Below, in pieces: positions 15,000 to 24,558 of a DNA stretch of 64,000 nucleotides. Below the pieces are notes generated by a model. That model was not told the DNA's origin. It saw only the letters and a list, made by a program, of their open reading frames with translations, and ran no database searches. Position numbers and translations under genes: made by a program. The DNA comes from Dawidia cretensis (GTDB lineage: Bacteria > Bacteroidota > Bacteroidia > Cytophagales > Cyclobacteriaceae), in contig NZ_JAHESE010000002.1 in NCBI RefSeq assembly GCF_018598175.1, positions 1 through 64,000 of the forward strand, in the 5' to 3' direction. Position 1 is the stretch's first letter. Every line of letters starts with the position of its first letter.

Positions 15000-17156
15000 A
15001 TGATAATGAAAGAAGTTTTCGGCAATCACAGGGCAACACTTCGGAGTTACGCCCGGCATAACCCTGAATGGATTTATACGCTGGTGTTTTTTGCTCTCGT
15101 AATACTCGTTTATATTCAGACGTTTCATGTTGGTGAAAACATAAGTGACAAACAATTTGTCAAAGAATACTTTCAGAAGGCTTTGCCTCGGGAGCAGATT
15201 ACCCTATTAAATAAGTTTTCTAAGGATGAAGAATTTGATCTTGATCGTGGATGGTTGATTAAGGGGATTCATGTAAATCCGCAAGTTTCGACAGGTACCA
15301 CAGCAGAATTCTCGTTTCTTAATATAGGACGTTCATTTGGAGTCCTGGAGGGTGATTCTGCATTGTACTTAGAAAACTCTAATCGCGATTGGGAGAGAGT
15401 GATTTTACCAGTTAAGAAGACCGTTCGTTCAAATGGAGTGAAAGGATTTTCTGCTTCTTTCGATATGAATTTTTCTCATGAAATTTTGTATGACAGATCT
15501 TCAATGGTTTTATTTCACAACGAGGACCAATTGGCTTATTGTAGGGATGGTGAGAAGAAGTTTACTATTAGTCACTTTAGTAGGAATCATCTCGATAAAT
15601 TATCCGAATATGATCGATTTATTCAGTTTTGTTATCTGGGGCCAGCATATATTGCAGGTATTGGGACTGATTCGGTCTACTTCATCCCCACAGATGCAGC
15701 TCTTGCAGCGGAGATTCTTCACGTAGCTAGACCTATCGGAGGGCATTGGATGCCTAGTCAGGATGGAATTATTTTTAATAGTGAAAGTACTTTGCGACCT
15801 TTCCTCTATTGGTTGCATCCCAGCGGAGAGTACAGCACGTTGGCCACAGATAATGTACTATTAGAATTGACAAAAGGACATGAGTTTAGTTGGACAGTAA
15901 GAGATGATATTGTAGTTATCGAGGTTTCCATGCAGGCAAAAGTTGGGATTATCGATCTTCGCGAGGAAAAGCCCTTGCTACGTATCTTTCAATATCGATC
16001 GTCTCAGTTTGATAGAGCACCTTTCCCATATCGTGGGCAGCATCGAGTTTTTTTAATTGGAGAAACATCTGGCAAACAAATTGGTGTGGCACGACTGGCG
16101 CTTCGGGAGCAAAAAGATAGTATTGATGTATTGCCATTTCCGGAAGTTTCGGGAACTCATCAATTTTTGCAAATAAATGACGATGGCCTCACATTGGGAT
16201 ACGGATCAGACGATCCAGGTCTTCATAATTTTGATTTATATGTATTGAAAAATGTTAGCAACAAGATTGAAACACTAGCGACAGAATCGTTACTTGATTC
16301 TGCATTAGTCAATGAGTTATCGTCTTTTAGAATTGAAATACCAGAATATTCGCCTGAATTTTCTTTTATAGCTACAAATTCCCGTACAATTCCAGTAGGT
16401 TTTGGTGTTTTCTTGAGTAGAGATCGATCGGATGTAACAATCAATAGGATAACTGATAATCGAGCGCAAATACCGAGATCGCTAAGCTGGCCGAATTATG
16501 AATTCTATAAAGTAGATTCCACTGTCGATTACTTCTTTATTGTTATTATAATAATTGGGGTGATTATTATTTATTTTTTTGGTCTGTTTTATATCCTTAA
16601 CTATAAAAACAGAAATAGACCTGAAGAAGAATTTAAGGCACCTGTAGAAGCGGAGATAGCCTCGTTAAAAGAGAAAGTTCAATACGCAAAACGAACTATG
16701 CAAAGTTTAAAGCTACGTTCTGAAATCATGTTGTGGTTGGGTATTGTAGTTGGTGTGTTGGGGATATTTGCATTTATCCTTTCTCTAAAGATGTTTTTTA
16801 AGGACACAAGTAATCTGGAGTTTAACGCCGGATTGTTGATTTTGCTATTGAGAACATTTGCTGTTTTTGGATTTATGGAAGTATTTTGTTTTTATTTTTT
16901 AAAACAATACCGAATCACATTCAATGAATATAAGCGATTCTTTTCATTATATCTTCGATTAATGAATTATTATCAGTATATGGAGATGGTTAGGGTATTC
17001 CCCAATGGTGCGGTTTATAAAGAGATGCAAGAAGCTATTTTGAAGGACACGTTTTCACTGCATGACGAGACGATGACGGAGAAAATAAATGAATTTGAAA
17101 AAACGGTCGTGAATGATATTGTAAAAACGCTTTCGACAAAGATACCTAACCCATAG
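15000..17156 (+). CDS. AT-rich membrane protein of unknown function
   Basis: 718 residues from ATG 15000 (MIMKEVF; the ATG two codons on is equally possible). An upstream in-frame ATG at 14967 lies inside the terminator hairpin and is rejected. A membrane helix at about 24-42 is followed by a large extracytoplasmic region (about 45-505) with beta-propeller-like strand repeats. Then come a helix at about 508-532, a cytoplasmic coiled coil (about 540-575), two more helices (about 578-600 and 612-640) and an alpha-helical cytoplasmic tail. I recognise no family. Base composition is far more AT-rich than the neighbours. The gene is followed 4 bases later by a small AT-rich gene, so the pair probably forms an operon and was acquired together. 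Confidence 0.75.
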   Translation: MIMKEVFGNHRATLRSYARHNPEWIYTLVFFALVILVYIQTFHVGENISDKQFVKEYFQKALPREQITLLNKFSKDEEFDLDRGWLIKGIHVNPQVSTGTTAEFSFLNIGRSFGVLEGDSALYLENSNRDWERVILPVKKTVRSNGVKGFSASFDMNFSHEILYDRSSMVLFHNEDQLAYCRDGEKKFTISHFSRNHLDKLSEYDRFIQFCYLGPAYIAGIGTDSVYFIPTDAALAAEILHVARPIGGHWMPSQDGIIFNSESTLRPFLYWLHPSGEYSTLATDNVLLELTKGHEFSWTVRDDIVVIEVSMQAKVGIIDLREEKPLLRIFQYRSSQFDRAPFPYRGQHRVFLIGETSGKQIGVARLALREQKDSIDVLPFPEVSGTHQFLQINDDGLTLGYGSDDPGLHNFDLYVLKNVSNKIETLATESLLDSALVNELSSFRIEIPEYSPEFSFIATNSRTIPVGFGVFLSRDRSDVTINRITDNRAQIPRSLSWPNYEFYKVDSTVDYFFIVIIIIGVIIIYFFGLFYILNYKNRNRPEEEFKAPVEAEIASLKEKVQYAKRTMQSLKLRSEIMLWLGIVVGVLGIFAFILSLKMFFKDTSNLEFNAGLLILLLRTFAVFGFMEVFCFYFLKQYRITFNEYKRFFSLYLRLMNYYQYMEMVRVFPNGAVYKEMQEAILKDTFSLHDETMTEKINEFEKTVVNDIVKTLSTKIPNP

Positions 17157-17160
17157 TGAC

Positions 17161-17658
17161 GTGAACATAATAATCCGCTCGGTAGTTTTGTTTAGTAATA
17201 GTGTAAGAATTTCACTATTCAGTTTGCTGTCGTTCGCCTATTCTTCATGTGTGGTGATGCCCAAAAGTAGTCTTGATAAATTGCTGGGAGCAAATAAGAT
17301 TGCTCCGGTAGCCACACTGCCAATGCCGAACGATGACACCCGTAATTTTGTCCAACAGGTTAAGGTAGAGATAAATCGCACACTGTTGGCGAAATCTCCT
17401 GAGATGACTTGTAGTCTAGATTTTTTGCTTCCGTTACTGGCAAAGCATATGAGCGCTTTGTCAGAATTGAAGGTTCACGATGCGCGCCTGAATCTCATAA
17501 AAAATGATCTCGTAAATGCGTATAGAGAATACGATGATAACCGTTCTCGTGGAAAAGTTGCGGTGTTGACAGAGCAAGAAATGCTATTTAGACTGGACGC
17601 GTACTTAAATCATATGATTTTTTCATATCGAGAGCCAATTTCCTTTTGGGGCCGGTGA
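17161..17658 (+). CDS. Small AT-rich hypothetical, possible lipoprotein
   Basis: 165 residues from a GTG at 17161, 4 bases after the preceding gene. The N-terminus has a positively charged, hydrophobic export-like segment ending in AYSSC (near residue 30), a weak lipobox. The rest is helical and charged, with no recognised domain. It shares the AT-rich composition of the upstream membrane protein and is probably cotranscribed, perhaps as its outer-membrane or periplasmic partner (inference). Confidence 0.6.
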   Translation: MNIIIRSVVLFSNSVRISLFSLLSFAYSSCVVMPKSSLDKLLGANKIAPVATLPMPNDDTRNFVQQVKVEINRTLLAKSPEMTCSLDFLLPLLAKHMSALSELKVHDARLNLIKNDLVNAYREYDDNRSRGKVAVLTEQEMLFRLDAYLNHMIFSYREPISFWGR

Positions 17659-17718
17659 TATTTCCATCAACTACAAGCTCGCGAATTAACGCATCGTACC
17701 GCCGCCATGGCGCATAGC

Positions 17719-17757
17719 ACAAAAACCTTCACGGTCATTGGACTTGAAGGTTTTTGT
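17719..17757. terminator. Bidirectional terminator
   Basis: ACAAAAACCTTC (17719-17730) pairs perfectly with GAAGGTTTTTGT (17746-17757), a 12-bp stem with a 15-base loop and A/T-runs on both sides. It lies between convergent genes ending at 17658 and 17778 and should stop both. Confidence 0.8.
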
Positions 17758-17777
17758 TTTATGCTTGCTTGTAACTA

Positions 17778-18590
17778 TTATAAGACTACCGTTATGCGTA
17801 GAAAAGTCGCTGGGATATATGTGGCACCGTTGATGCCGTTTTTGTTTTGACTGTTAAAGAGGGTTTCCAGTTCGCGTTGTAGCTCGGCTGCCTTGCCATT
17901 TTTTTCAGCAGCCTCAAAAGCGTTCATGGTAGGGCCATAATACTGTCGGAACAGATCCAGAAATTGAGCCGGGGGGAAGGGAGCAATAAACGTATACGTG
18001 TCGCGGATGAATGTTATTTTTTCTTTGGGCACACCGGCACTGCCGAAGCGCTCGATCACCTGGTCTTCGACTCCCCACAGCATGGGACTTACAAATCCTT
18101 CGGGGGGCGGCGGCGTATACGCGGAGCTGATCTTTAGTATTTGGGCGACGAGCGTAGGGTCTCCCGGAATCCAGTTGCCCATCACAATGCGGCCGCCGGG
18201 ACGTGTAACCCGTACCATTTCTTTGGCTACGTCGTGCGGCCTGGGTGCGAACATCGCGCCAAAGATGCTTACGGTGAGGTCGAATGAATGATCCTGTAAG
18301 CCTTCCAGATTGGACGCATCGCCTTCCTGAAAAGAGCAATTGGTGAGGCCTGCTTCCTTGGCCCGGGTGTTAGCAGCCTGCACCAGGTTACTGGCAATAT
18401 CGACGCCCAGCACGGTAGCGCCCAATTTTGCGGCGGGGATGGCGGTCGTGCCGTCGCCGCATCCCAGGTCAAGCACACGAAGGCCCGGCGTAATGCCTAG
18501 CTTGCCGACAAGCTCGGAGCCACTTTCGCGCATATTTGCGGCGAGACGGGTAAAGTCTCCTTTTTCCCAGAGTTGTTTGTTTGGATTCAT
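17778..18590 (-). CDS. Class I SAM-dependent methyltransferase
   Basis: 270 residues from ATG 18590 (MNPNKQLWEKGDFTRL), chosen because the UbiE/MenG-like helical start begins there; the frame extends 17 codons further. Motif I VLDLGCGDGTTAIPAAKLGA binds the SAM carboxyl and ribose region. Motif II carries VLGVDIAS, then EGDASNLE and FDLTVSIFGAMFAPRP follow. The methyltransferase-11 fold is complete. The substrate is unknown; a FAPRP-containing loop resembles small-molecule methyltransferases. It converges on the AT-rich operon across a bidirectional terminator. Confidence 0.9.
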   Translation of the reverse strand: MNPNKQLWEKGDFTRLAANMRESGSELVGKLGITPGLRVLDLGCGDGTTAIPAAKLGATVLGVDIASNLVQAANTRAKEAGLTNCSFQEGDASNLEGLQDHSFDLTVSIFGAMFAPRPHDVAKEMVRVTRPGGRIVMGNWIPGDPTLVAQILKISSAYTPPPPEGFVSPMLWGVEDQVIERFGSAGVPKEKITFIRDTYTFIAPFPPAQFLDLFRQYYGPTMNAFEAAEKNGKAAELQRELETLFNSQNKNGINGATYIPATFLRITVVL

Positions 18591-19158
18591 GGCGGGGGTG
18601 ATGGGGTTTTGTTTTTTAAAGTGAATAGATTTCAGAGACAATCAAAAGGGTTTTTTCCCCTATGTCGGCAATTCGGAGCTGTAAGACTGGCGAAACTCAT
18701 GGCAAATGCCAGTAGTAACCGGAAGACAACAACCCGGATCCATCCGTTTAGCCTTATTATTCAGGTATAGTATACGTTTTATTCGATTAACGATACGTCC
18801 GTTACAAACGCCGTAAATTTCCCAATTCGTCACGAGTATATCCCCGGTTGTGAACAATCTACCCACACGTTGTATACGACTATCCACAATTTTGTGTGCA
18901 TAAGTCCTACAACGGCCATTTCATGGCCAATCAATAGCGAGGATATCCTACTGATAACATAATTTTAAACCATTTATACACCACTCATAATCACGATCTA
19001 TATATGTCCGGGTCATTTGATGGTCCGGATGAAATTTTTAAAAGTATATATCTTCAATTGATAGTCTTTTGACTGACACTCCCTATATTGTACGCAGAAA
19101 CAGTTGTACCCTCGCGACCGTTTTGTAAACCAGTCGTTTTGCTAACCAATATTTACCT
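18591..19158. other. 568-base AT-rich intergenic region
   Basis: I find no gene here. One DnaA-box-like CTATCCACA (18880-18888; one mismatch from TTATCCACA) stands alone and does not support an origin. AAGTATATATCTTC (19042-19055) recurs almost exactly after the next gene (20406-20419). No clear TAnnTTTG promoter precedes the gene at 19159. Confidence 0.5.
19042..19055 (+). repeat. Direct repeat, left copy
   Basis: AAGTATATATCTTC matches AAGTATATATCCTC at 20406-20419 in 13 of 14 positions, the pair bracketing the unknown gene at 19159-20295. The cause (shared regulation, or a footprint of insertion) cannot be settled from one genome. Confidence 0.35.
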
Positions 19159-20295
19159 ATGGCATTTTTAGAAGAACTTAAAATTACCGGTAGCCTCGGC
19201 AACCTCAGCTTTTATAAAATGCGCGGCGTGGACAAGATCGTCGTGCGGAGGAAGGGCGGCGCACCCAAGGAATATGTCAAAAAATCGCCTACTTTTAAAG
19301 TGCCGCGACTCTATATGCGTGAGTTCGGTGGTTGCTCGAAGATGGGCAAAGAAGTGCGGTTTATGATGCACCCTGTGCGAACGCTATCCGACTATAATTT
19401 TAGTGGCTTTATTAATAAGGCGCTAAAGATCGTACAAAAGCAGGACGGCACCGGCGAGCTGGGGCAACGTTCTATTGCGTTATCGAAGTATCCAGGCTTG
19501 CTCGCCGGTTTTCAGCTGAATAAAGCGACCACATTTGACTCTGTTCTTCGCACGCCACTCACGTATACGTTGGATCGTAACACACTTTCAGCGCGTGTAA
19601 ATATACCAGCCCTGTTGCGTGATATCAATTTTCATCCCAATAATAGACATGCCCGGTTCTGCATCGACGTCAGCCTGGGTATTGTGCCGGACTTTATGTT
19701 CGATCCCAAGGAAGGCGCATATAAGCCATCCGCCTGGTATACGACTATGTTTGCGCCACAAAGTGTATCCTCACCATGGTATCCGGCTTTGAAGGGATCG
19801 CCGGCTACCTCTCTGGAGATAACACTCACCGACCAGGTGCCCGCGGACGAATCGTATAGCCTGATGCTGACGGTCGGCGTGCGGTATGGCTCGCCGATGG
19901 AAGATGATGTGGTGAAAGATGTGAAACGCGCGGGCGTTGCCAAGGTAATTGCCGTAGCGGGGCGTCCGGAGGGTGAAGAACCGGGAGACAAAAAGCCGGT
20001 TGCCGTACGAGCGGCAGAAGTGATCCAGCACGAAGAACAAAAATCATCGGTAGTATCCGTACAATCCGCTGCAGCCTGTACGTTTGGCTGGCGCTCCACG
20101 GCGTCTGGTCATACTATTGAAACACCTCGGCGATCTGAGGATTTGTCGGAAACCGAAACAGCGACGCAAACAGAAGCAAATGCCTCTACCGGAGCGTCGG
20201 AAAAGTCTGCAATAATTGCCGTGTCGTTGGTGCCTGAGCGAAATGATGGCGAAGCCATCGCGATTAGCCGGGAAGGCTTTTTTACCTCGTCGTGA
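19159..20295 (+). CDS. Bacteroidota-type hypothetical protein with low-complexity tail
   Basis: 378 residues. The N-terminus (LKITGSLGNLSFYKMRGVDK, then VVRRKGGAPKEYVKKSP) has the pattern of a widespread Bacteroidota family of unknown function whose members start with a short glycine-containing Ser/Phe/Lys segment. Residues about 1-270 look folded, with predicted beta-strands. Residues about 275-378 are polar and repetitive (E, A, T, S-rich) and probably disordered. There is no signal peptide or membrane helix. It stands alone between two copies of a 14-base direct repeat. No function can be assigned. Confidence 0.75.
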   Translation: MAFLEELKITGSLGNLSFYKMRGVDKIVVRRKGGAPKEYVKKSPTFKVPRLYMREFGGCSKMGKEVRFMMHPVRTLSDYNFSGFINKALKIVQKQDGTGELGQRSIALSKYPGLLAGFQLNKATTFDSVLRTPLTYTLDRNTLSARVNIPALLRDINFHPNNRHARFCIDVSLGIVPDFMFDPKEGAYKPSAWYTTMFAPQSVSSPWYPALKGSPATSLEITLTDQVPADESYSLMLTVGVRYGSPMEDDVVKDVKRAGVAKVIAVAGRPEGEEPGDKKPVAVRAAEVIQHEEQKSSVVSVQSAAACTFGWRSTASGHTIETPRRSEDLSETETATQTEANASTGASEKSAIIAVSLVPERNDGEAIAISREGFFTSS

Positions 20296-20405
20296 TTCGA
20301 TAGGGCTGCCGCAACTCTATTACTATAGGGAATAGTCGTGTGTGGTAAGTTGGTATAATTTTTATGACCGGGTAGTGAATTTTAGGGAAAAGATGGGCCA
20401 TTCAC

Positions 20406-20419
20406 AAGTATATATCCTC
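20406..20419 (+). repeat. Direct repeat, right copy
   Basis: AAGTATATATCCTC, 13 of 14 bases identical to 19042-19055, on the same strand and 1364 bases away on the other side of the unknown gene. Confidence 0.35.
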
Positions 20420-20507
20420 TGCGGTTTATTGTGGTAGAAAACGTTTGCATTTCTCATTAAAAATGTTGTACATTCATTTTAATTCGAAATCAAAACCCCT
20501 TCGGCGT

Positions 20508-20951
20508 ATGGGAACAGTAAGAAATATTCTTTGTACAAAAGGACATGAAGTCTTTTCTGTGGAGCCTGCCGTTACCGTGTATGATGCGATTGAATTGATG
20601 TCGCAAAAGAACATTGGCGGGTTGATCATTACCGATCATCGTAGTGAAAGATTGCTGGGCATTTTTACCGAACGTGATTATGCCCGGAGACTGATACTGA
20701 AAGGCAAGTCTTCTAAAGACACCGAGATAGGAGAGATTATGACTGAAAATCCTACCACCGTCTGTCCCGACGACAGTATAGAAGATTGCATGAAGCTGAT
20801 GACCAACCGCCGTATCCGGCACCTGCCGGTGATAGAAGGCGGAAGACTTACAGGAATGATCTCGATTGGTGACGTTGTGCGGTTTATCATGAACGAGCAG
20901 CGCGGCATCATCGAGGACCTGGAACAGTACATTACGGGTCACCACCAGTAA
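20508..20951 (+). CDS. Twin-CBS-domain protein
   Basis: 147 residues from ATG 20508 (MGTVRNILCTKG). Two CBS motifs are visible: residues about 10-65 (VYDAIELMSQKNIGGLIITD, LLGIFTERDYAR) and about 80-135 (SIEDCMKLMTNRRIRHLPVI, LTGMISIGDVV). The Bateman module binds adenosine nucleotides (AMP, ATP or similar) in energy-sensing proteins. It is a stand-alone cytoplasmic regulator with no enzyme fused. It lies upstream of the nuo operon in the same direction, separated by about 148 bases with a small hairpin, so cotranscription is unlikely. Confidence 0.9.
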   Translation: MGTVRNILCTKGHEVFSVEPAVTVYDAIELMSQKNIGGLIITDHRSERLLGIFTERDYARRLILKGKSSKDTEIGEIMTENPTTVCPDDSIEDCMKLMTNRRIRHLPVIEGGRLTGMISIGDVVRFIMNEQRGIIEDLEQYITGHHQ

Positions 20952-20966
20952 CCTACCTTCGGTAGG
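20952..20966. terminator. Short stem-loop after the CBS gene
   Basis: CCTACC-TTC-GGTAGG, a perfect 6-bp stem just after the stop, followed by further GC-rich partial inverted repeats (GGCCTGC, GCAGGGCC) but no T-run. It may be a weak terminator or a REP-like palindrome. Confidence 0.3.
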
Positions 20967-21099
20967 CGGGCCTGCCTACAGCAGGGCCTGTTTGCCGACG
21001 GCAGAGCGTAACGGTTGCAGGCATTTTGCACGAGATAAATGCCTGGTTTGTAGTTGTGAACTAAATTTTGATGTCATGGTACGCTAAATTATCCAACCC

Positions 21100-21525
21100 T
21101 TGGATACAGCAGAACATAGTGCTCCGCTCTGGCCGCTATTTCTATATGGCCTGATTGTGTTAAGCCTCGTTGGCGCGATGCTGGGCTTGTCGTACGTGCT
21201 GGGCCAGCGTCATAAAGAACGTGCCACCGACGATCCCTACGAAGGTGGCATTCTGAGCGCGGGTTCTGCGCGCATACGCTTCTCCTCCCAATTCTACCTG
21301 GTGGCCATGCTCTTCGTCATCTTCGATGTGGAGACCATCTTTATTTTCTCCTGGGCTATTGCCTTTCGTGAGCTGGGGTGGTACGGCTATGCCGGCGTCA
21401 TGGTGTTCCTGATCCTGCTGTTGGTGGTGCTCATCTATGAATGGCGTGCGGGTGCCCTCGACTTCGGCCCCGATGGAAAAAAAATACTGAAGGCTTACAA
21501 ACGATTAACCGGACAGAAAGTATGA
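21100..21525 (+). CDS. nuoA: NADH-quinone oxidoreductase subunit A (TTG start)
   Basis: 141 residues, three membrane helices (about 12-32, 65-87 and 95-114). The conserved DPYEGGI loop with the Cys/Glu-adjacent region ([20 protein letters not shown]) is typical of NuoA, where Glu and Asp residues near the quinone cavity contribute to coupling. The start is a TTG at 21100. The frame has no upstream ATG (a stop sits at 21085-21087), ATT/ATC codons are the only alternatives, and the first internal ATG falls inside the first helix. It overlaps nuoB by 4 bases (ATGA). It opens the respiratory complex I operon. Confidence 0.93.
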   Translation: MDTAEHSAPLWPLFLYGLIVLSLVGAMLGLSYVLGQRHKERATDDPYEGGILSAGSARIRFSSQFYLVAMLFVIFDVETIFIFSWAIAFRELGWYGYAGVMVFLILLLVVLIYEWRAGALDFGPDGKKILKAYKRLTGQKV

Positions 21526-22160
21526 ACTGGTGGCTTACACAACCCAACGGATCGACAGACGCCCTCAAAGGCAACAGCTCCATGGAAGAGGCTGTACGCC
21601 AAAGTGTGATGCTCACCTCTGTGCAGGGCCTGCTGGCCTGGGGGCGGCGCAATTCGATGTGGCCTTTTCACTTTGGTCTGTCGTGCTGTTTTGTAGAAAT
21701 GGCGACGAGCATGACACCGAAATATGACGTGGCGCGTTTCGGCGCCGAGGTGATCCGCGGTACGCCGCGGGAGGCCGATGTCATGATCATTGCCGGCACC
21801 GTGTTCATCAAAATGGCGCCGGTCATTAAACGCCTGTATGAGCAGATGATGGAGCCGCGGTGGGTGATCTCCATGGGCTCGTGCGCAAATTCCGGCGGTA
21901 TGTATGATATATATAGTGTCGTGCAGGGCGTTGATAAGTTTATGCCGGTAGATGTATATGTGCCCGGGTGTCCGCCGCGGCCCGATGCCTTTATGGAGGG
22001 GCTCATGCTCCTCGCCGCGAGTGTAGGGCAGGAGCAACGACCCCTTAGTTGGGTGATTGGAGAGCAAGGTGTGATCCGGCCCGAGAAGATCTCGATGAAA
22101 GAACAAAAACAGGAGCAACGCAAGCAAATGGTAAGCTTCCGTTCGCCCAATGAAATATGA
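21522..22160 (+). CDS. nuoB: NADH-quinone oxidoreductase subunit B
   Basis: 212 residues from ATG 21522, overlapping nuoA by four bases. It carries the four Cys ligands of the N2 cluster: GLSCCFVEM (a CC pair), GSCANSGG and PGCPPRPD. A hydrophilic N-terminal extension precedes the conserved core. N2 is the terminal [4Fe-4S] centre that passes electrons to quinone. The sequence continues a C-terminal tail ([14 protein letters not shown]) beyond the family core. Confidence 0.96.
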   Translation: MNWWLTQPNGSTDALKGNSSMEEAVRQSVMLTSVQGLLAWGRRNSMWPFHFGLSCCFVEMATSMTPKYDVARFGAEVIRGTPREADVMIIAGTVFIKMAPVIKRLYEQMMEPRWVISMGSCANSGGMYDIYSVVQGVDKFMPVDVYVPGCPPRPDAFMEGLMLLAASVGQEQRPLSWVIGEQGVIRPEKISMKEQKQEQRKQMVSFRSPNEI

Positions 22161-22304
22161 TCCGGAGTGTTGCTCTGGATTCATGCAAACTGTCCGGTAG
22201 ACGAGACCGGTGATGAAAGCGATCTGTAACTAAAACAAGTCACGATGACCGACTGATTTTGAAACTACATCTGCCCCGGGGCACCAGTTGTGCGCCGCAG
22301 TGTA

Positions 22305-24062
22305 ATGAAAACAACACCCCAAACAACGGAGCTTTTAAAGCTAAAATTCGGTGAGTCAACCATCACCGAGCAGTCCACCCGCGATGGCATGACCACCGTG
22401 TGGCTGCCGTTGGACAGATTGCGGGAGGTGTTAGCGTACCTCAAGGCCGGTATCGAGCATCCCTATCCGCTTCTGTTCGACATCACTGCCATCGACGAGC
22501 GAACCCGACAGCGGAACCCGCTTCAGAATCACCACCCCACCAGCGACTTCACCCTTGTATATCATCTTCTCTCTTTCGATCGAAATGCATTTCTCCGACT
22601 GAAAGTCGCCCTGAACGGAGAATTTCCCACAGTACCCAGCATCACAAAATTATGGTCGAATGCCAACTGGTATGAGCGCGAAGTGTTCGACATGTTTGGC
22701 ATCCGTTTCGATGGCCATCCGTTCCTGCGGCGCCTGCTCATGCCGGAAACGTGGCAGGGCAATCCGCTACGGAAAGAACATCCGGCGCGGGCCACCGAGA
22801 TGGGGCCGTTCCGATTGTTCGACGAGAAGCAGGACCGCGAGCAAGCCGCCCTGCAATTCAAGCCGGAGGAGTGGGGCCTGCTGACGCAACACGATGATGC
22901 GGACTTTATGTTCCTGAACATCGGTCCGCAGCACCCGGGAACCCATGGCGTGCTCCGCATCATTCTACAGCTCGACGGAGAAGATATCGTGGATGCCGTA
23001 CCGGATATCGGGTTTCATCACCGGGGTGCGGAGAAGATGGCCGAGCGGCAATCGTGGCATACCTATATTCCTTATACCGACCGCATCGATTACCTCGGTG
23101 GCGTAAACAACAACCTGGCGTACCTGCTGTCGGTGGAAAAGCTGGCGGGCATTGAAGTGCCCGAACGTGCCCAGGTGATCCGCGTCATGATGTGCGAGCT
23201 TTTCCGCATCGCCAGTCACCTGGTGTGGTATGGAACCTTTGCGCAGGATCTCGGGCAGCTCTCGCCCGTCTTTTATATGTTCAGTGACCGCGAGAAGATC
23301 TTCGATATCGTAGAGGCCGTTTGCGGCGGCCGCATGCATCCCAATTGGTTTCGCATTGGCGGCGTAGCCCAGGATCTTCCCAACGGATGGGAGACGCTGG
23401 TCAGGAGCTTCGTCGACTACTTTCCGAAGCGCCTGCGCGAATATGACGCGATGGTCATGCGCAACAGCATCTTCAAAGCCAGGACGGTAGGCATCGGCAT
23501 TTTTACAAAAGAAGAAGCAATCGAATGGGGTGTTACCGGTCCGGGTCTTCGGGCGTGTGGTATGGATTGGGACTTCCGCAAAAAGCAACCCTATTCAGGG
23601 TATGATAAATTTGACTTCGAGATACCGGTAGCGCATAACGGCGATTGTTATGATCGCGCCGTGGTGCGCGTGGAAGAGATGCGTCAAAGCTTGCGCATCA
23701 TCGAGCAGTGCCTGAAGCATATGCCGGAAGGAAGGTATAAAGCCGACCATCCGCTGACCACACCGCCGGTGAAGCAGCGTACGATGAAAGATATCGAAAC
23801 GCTGATCACGCACTTTCTGGGGGTGAGCTGGGGGCCGGTGATACCGGCGGGCGAAGCCATGAGCTGCATTGAAGCAACGAAAGGCGCGAACAGCTACTAT
23901 GCGATCAGCGATGGCAACACGTCGCCCTATCGGCTGCGCGTGCGAACCCCCTCTTTCCCGCACATGCAAATGATACCTTATATCAGTAAAGGATATACGG
24001 TGGCCGATCTGCTGAGCATTCTGGGCGCCATGGACTATGTATTGGCTGACATCGACCGGTAA
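22305..24062 (+). CDS. nuoCD: NADH-quinone oxidoreductase subunits C and D, fused
   Basis: 585 residues from ATG 22305 (a GTG codon lies 5 codons upstream). Residues about 1-175 are NuoC ([18 protein letters not shown]), the quinone-adjacent 30-kDa subunit. Residues about 185-585 are NuoD ([33 protein letters not shown]), the 49-kDa subunit that forms the quinone site with NuoB. Fusion of C and D occurs in Enterobacteria and several Bacteroidota. It is separated from nuoB by 144 bases with no recognised feature. Confidence 0.96.
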   Translation: MKTTPQTTELLKLKFGESTITEQSTRDGMTTVWLPLDRLREVLAYLKAGIEHPYPLLFDITAIDERTRQRNPLQNHHPTSDFTLVYHLLSFDRNAFLRLKVALNGEFPTVPSITKLWSNANWYEREVFDMFGIRFDGHPFLRRLLMPETWQGNPLRKEHPARATEMGPFRLFDEKQDREQAALQFKPEEWGLLTQHDDADFMFLNIGPQHPGTHGVLRIILQLDGEDIVDAVPDIGFHHRGAEKMAERQSWHTYIPYTDRIDYLGGVNNNLAYLLSVEKLAGIEVPERAQVIRVMMCELFRIASHLVWYGTFAQDLGQLSPVFYMFSDREKIFDIVEAVCGGRMHPNWFRIGGVAQDLPNGWETLVRSFVDYFPKRLREYDAMVMRNSIFKARTVGIGIFTKEEAIEWGVTGPGLRACGMDWDFRKKQPYSGYDKFDFEIPVAHNGDCYDRAVVRVEEMRQSLRIIEQCLKHMPEGRYKADHPLTTPPVKQRTMKDIETLITHFLGVSWGPVIPAGEAMSCIEATKGANSYYAISDGNTSPYRLRVRTPSFPHMQMIPYISKGYTVADLLSILGAMDYVLADIDR

Positions 24063-24093
24063 TACAAAAGATAAACACTATAACGACAACGCT

Positions 24094-24558
24094 ATGTTAT
24101 CCGGGGAAGAGATCATCGAAATTGAAAAAGCGATACACGTGGTGCCGTACCGTCAGGCGGCCTGTATCGAAGCGCTCAAGATCGTGCAGACCAGACGACG
24201 GTGGATCTCCGACGACTCGCTGAAAGACATTGCTACTTTCCTGGAGATGTCGCCCGCGGAGCTCGACTCGGTTGCGACTTTCTATAACCTCATTTTCCGG
24301 AAGCCGGTCGGAAGACACGTGATCCTCGTGTGCGATAGCATTACCTGCTGGGTGATGGGCTATGATAAGCTGCACGAATATCTCCAGGCAAAATTGGGCA
24401 TCCGCCACGGTGAGACAACGCGAGACGATCGCTTTACCATGCTGCCCAATCCGTGCCTGGGCACCTGCGACTGTGCCCCGGCGCTTATGATCGATCGCGA
24501 TCTATACCGCAACGTGACCCCTGAACAACTGGACGAAATACTGGAACGTTATGCTTGA
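24094..24558 (+). CDS. nuoE: NADH-quinone oxidoreductase subunit E
   Basis: 154 residues from ATG 24094 (MLSGEEIIEIEKA). The thioredoxin-like fold holds the N1a [2Fe-2S] cluster ligands CDSITC (Cys-x4-Cys) and CLGTC (Cys-x3-Cys). NuoE sits beside NuoF in the NADH-dehydrogenase module. Its 3' end overlaps nuoF by 8 bases, suggesting translational coupling. Confidence 0.96.
   Translation: MLSGEEIIEIEKAIHVVPYRQAACIEALKIVQTRRRWISDDSLKDIATFLEMSPAELDSVATFYNLIFRKPVGRHVILVCDSITCWVMGYDKLHEYLQAKLGIRHGETTRDDRFTMLPNPCLGTCDCAPALMIDRDLYRNVTPEQLDEILERYA

Noticed and set aside
14967-15000. Upstream start codon at 14967 for the AT-rich membrane protein
   Set aside because: It lies inside the 3' arm of the intrinsic-terminator hairpin; the ATG at 15000 or 15006 is better placed.
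18880-18888. DnaA-box-like CTATCCACA in an AT-rich intergenic region, possible origin
   Set aside because: A single imperfect box with no cluster and no origin-associated genes nearby.
20952-21000. GC-rich inverted repeats after the CBS gene as an integron or transposon end
   Set aside because: No recombinase, no second copy in the window and no target duplication; probably a local hairpin.
21071-21099. ATG at 21071 as a nuoA start
   Set aside because: It is in a different reading frame from nuoA, so it cannot start that protein without a frameshift.
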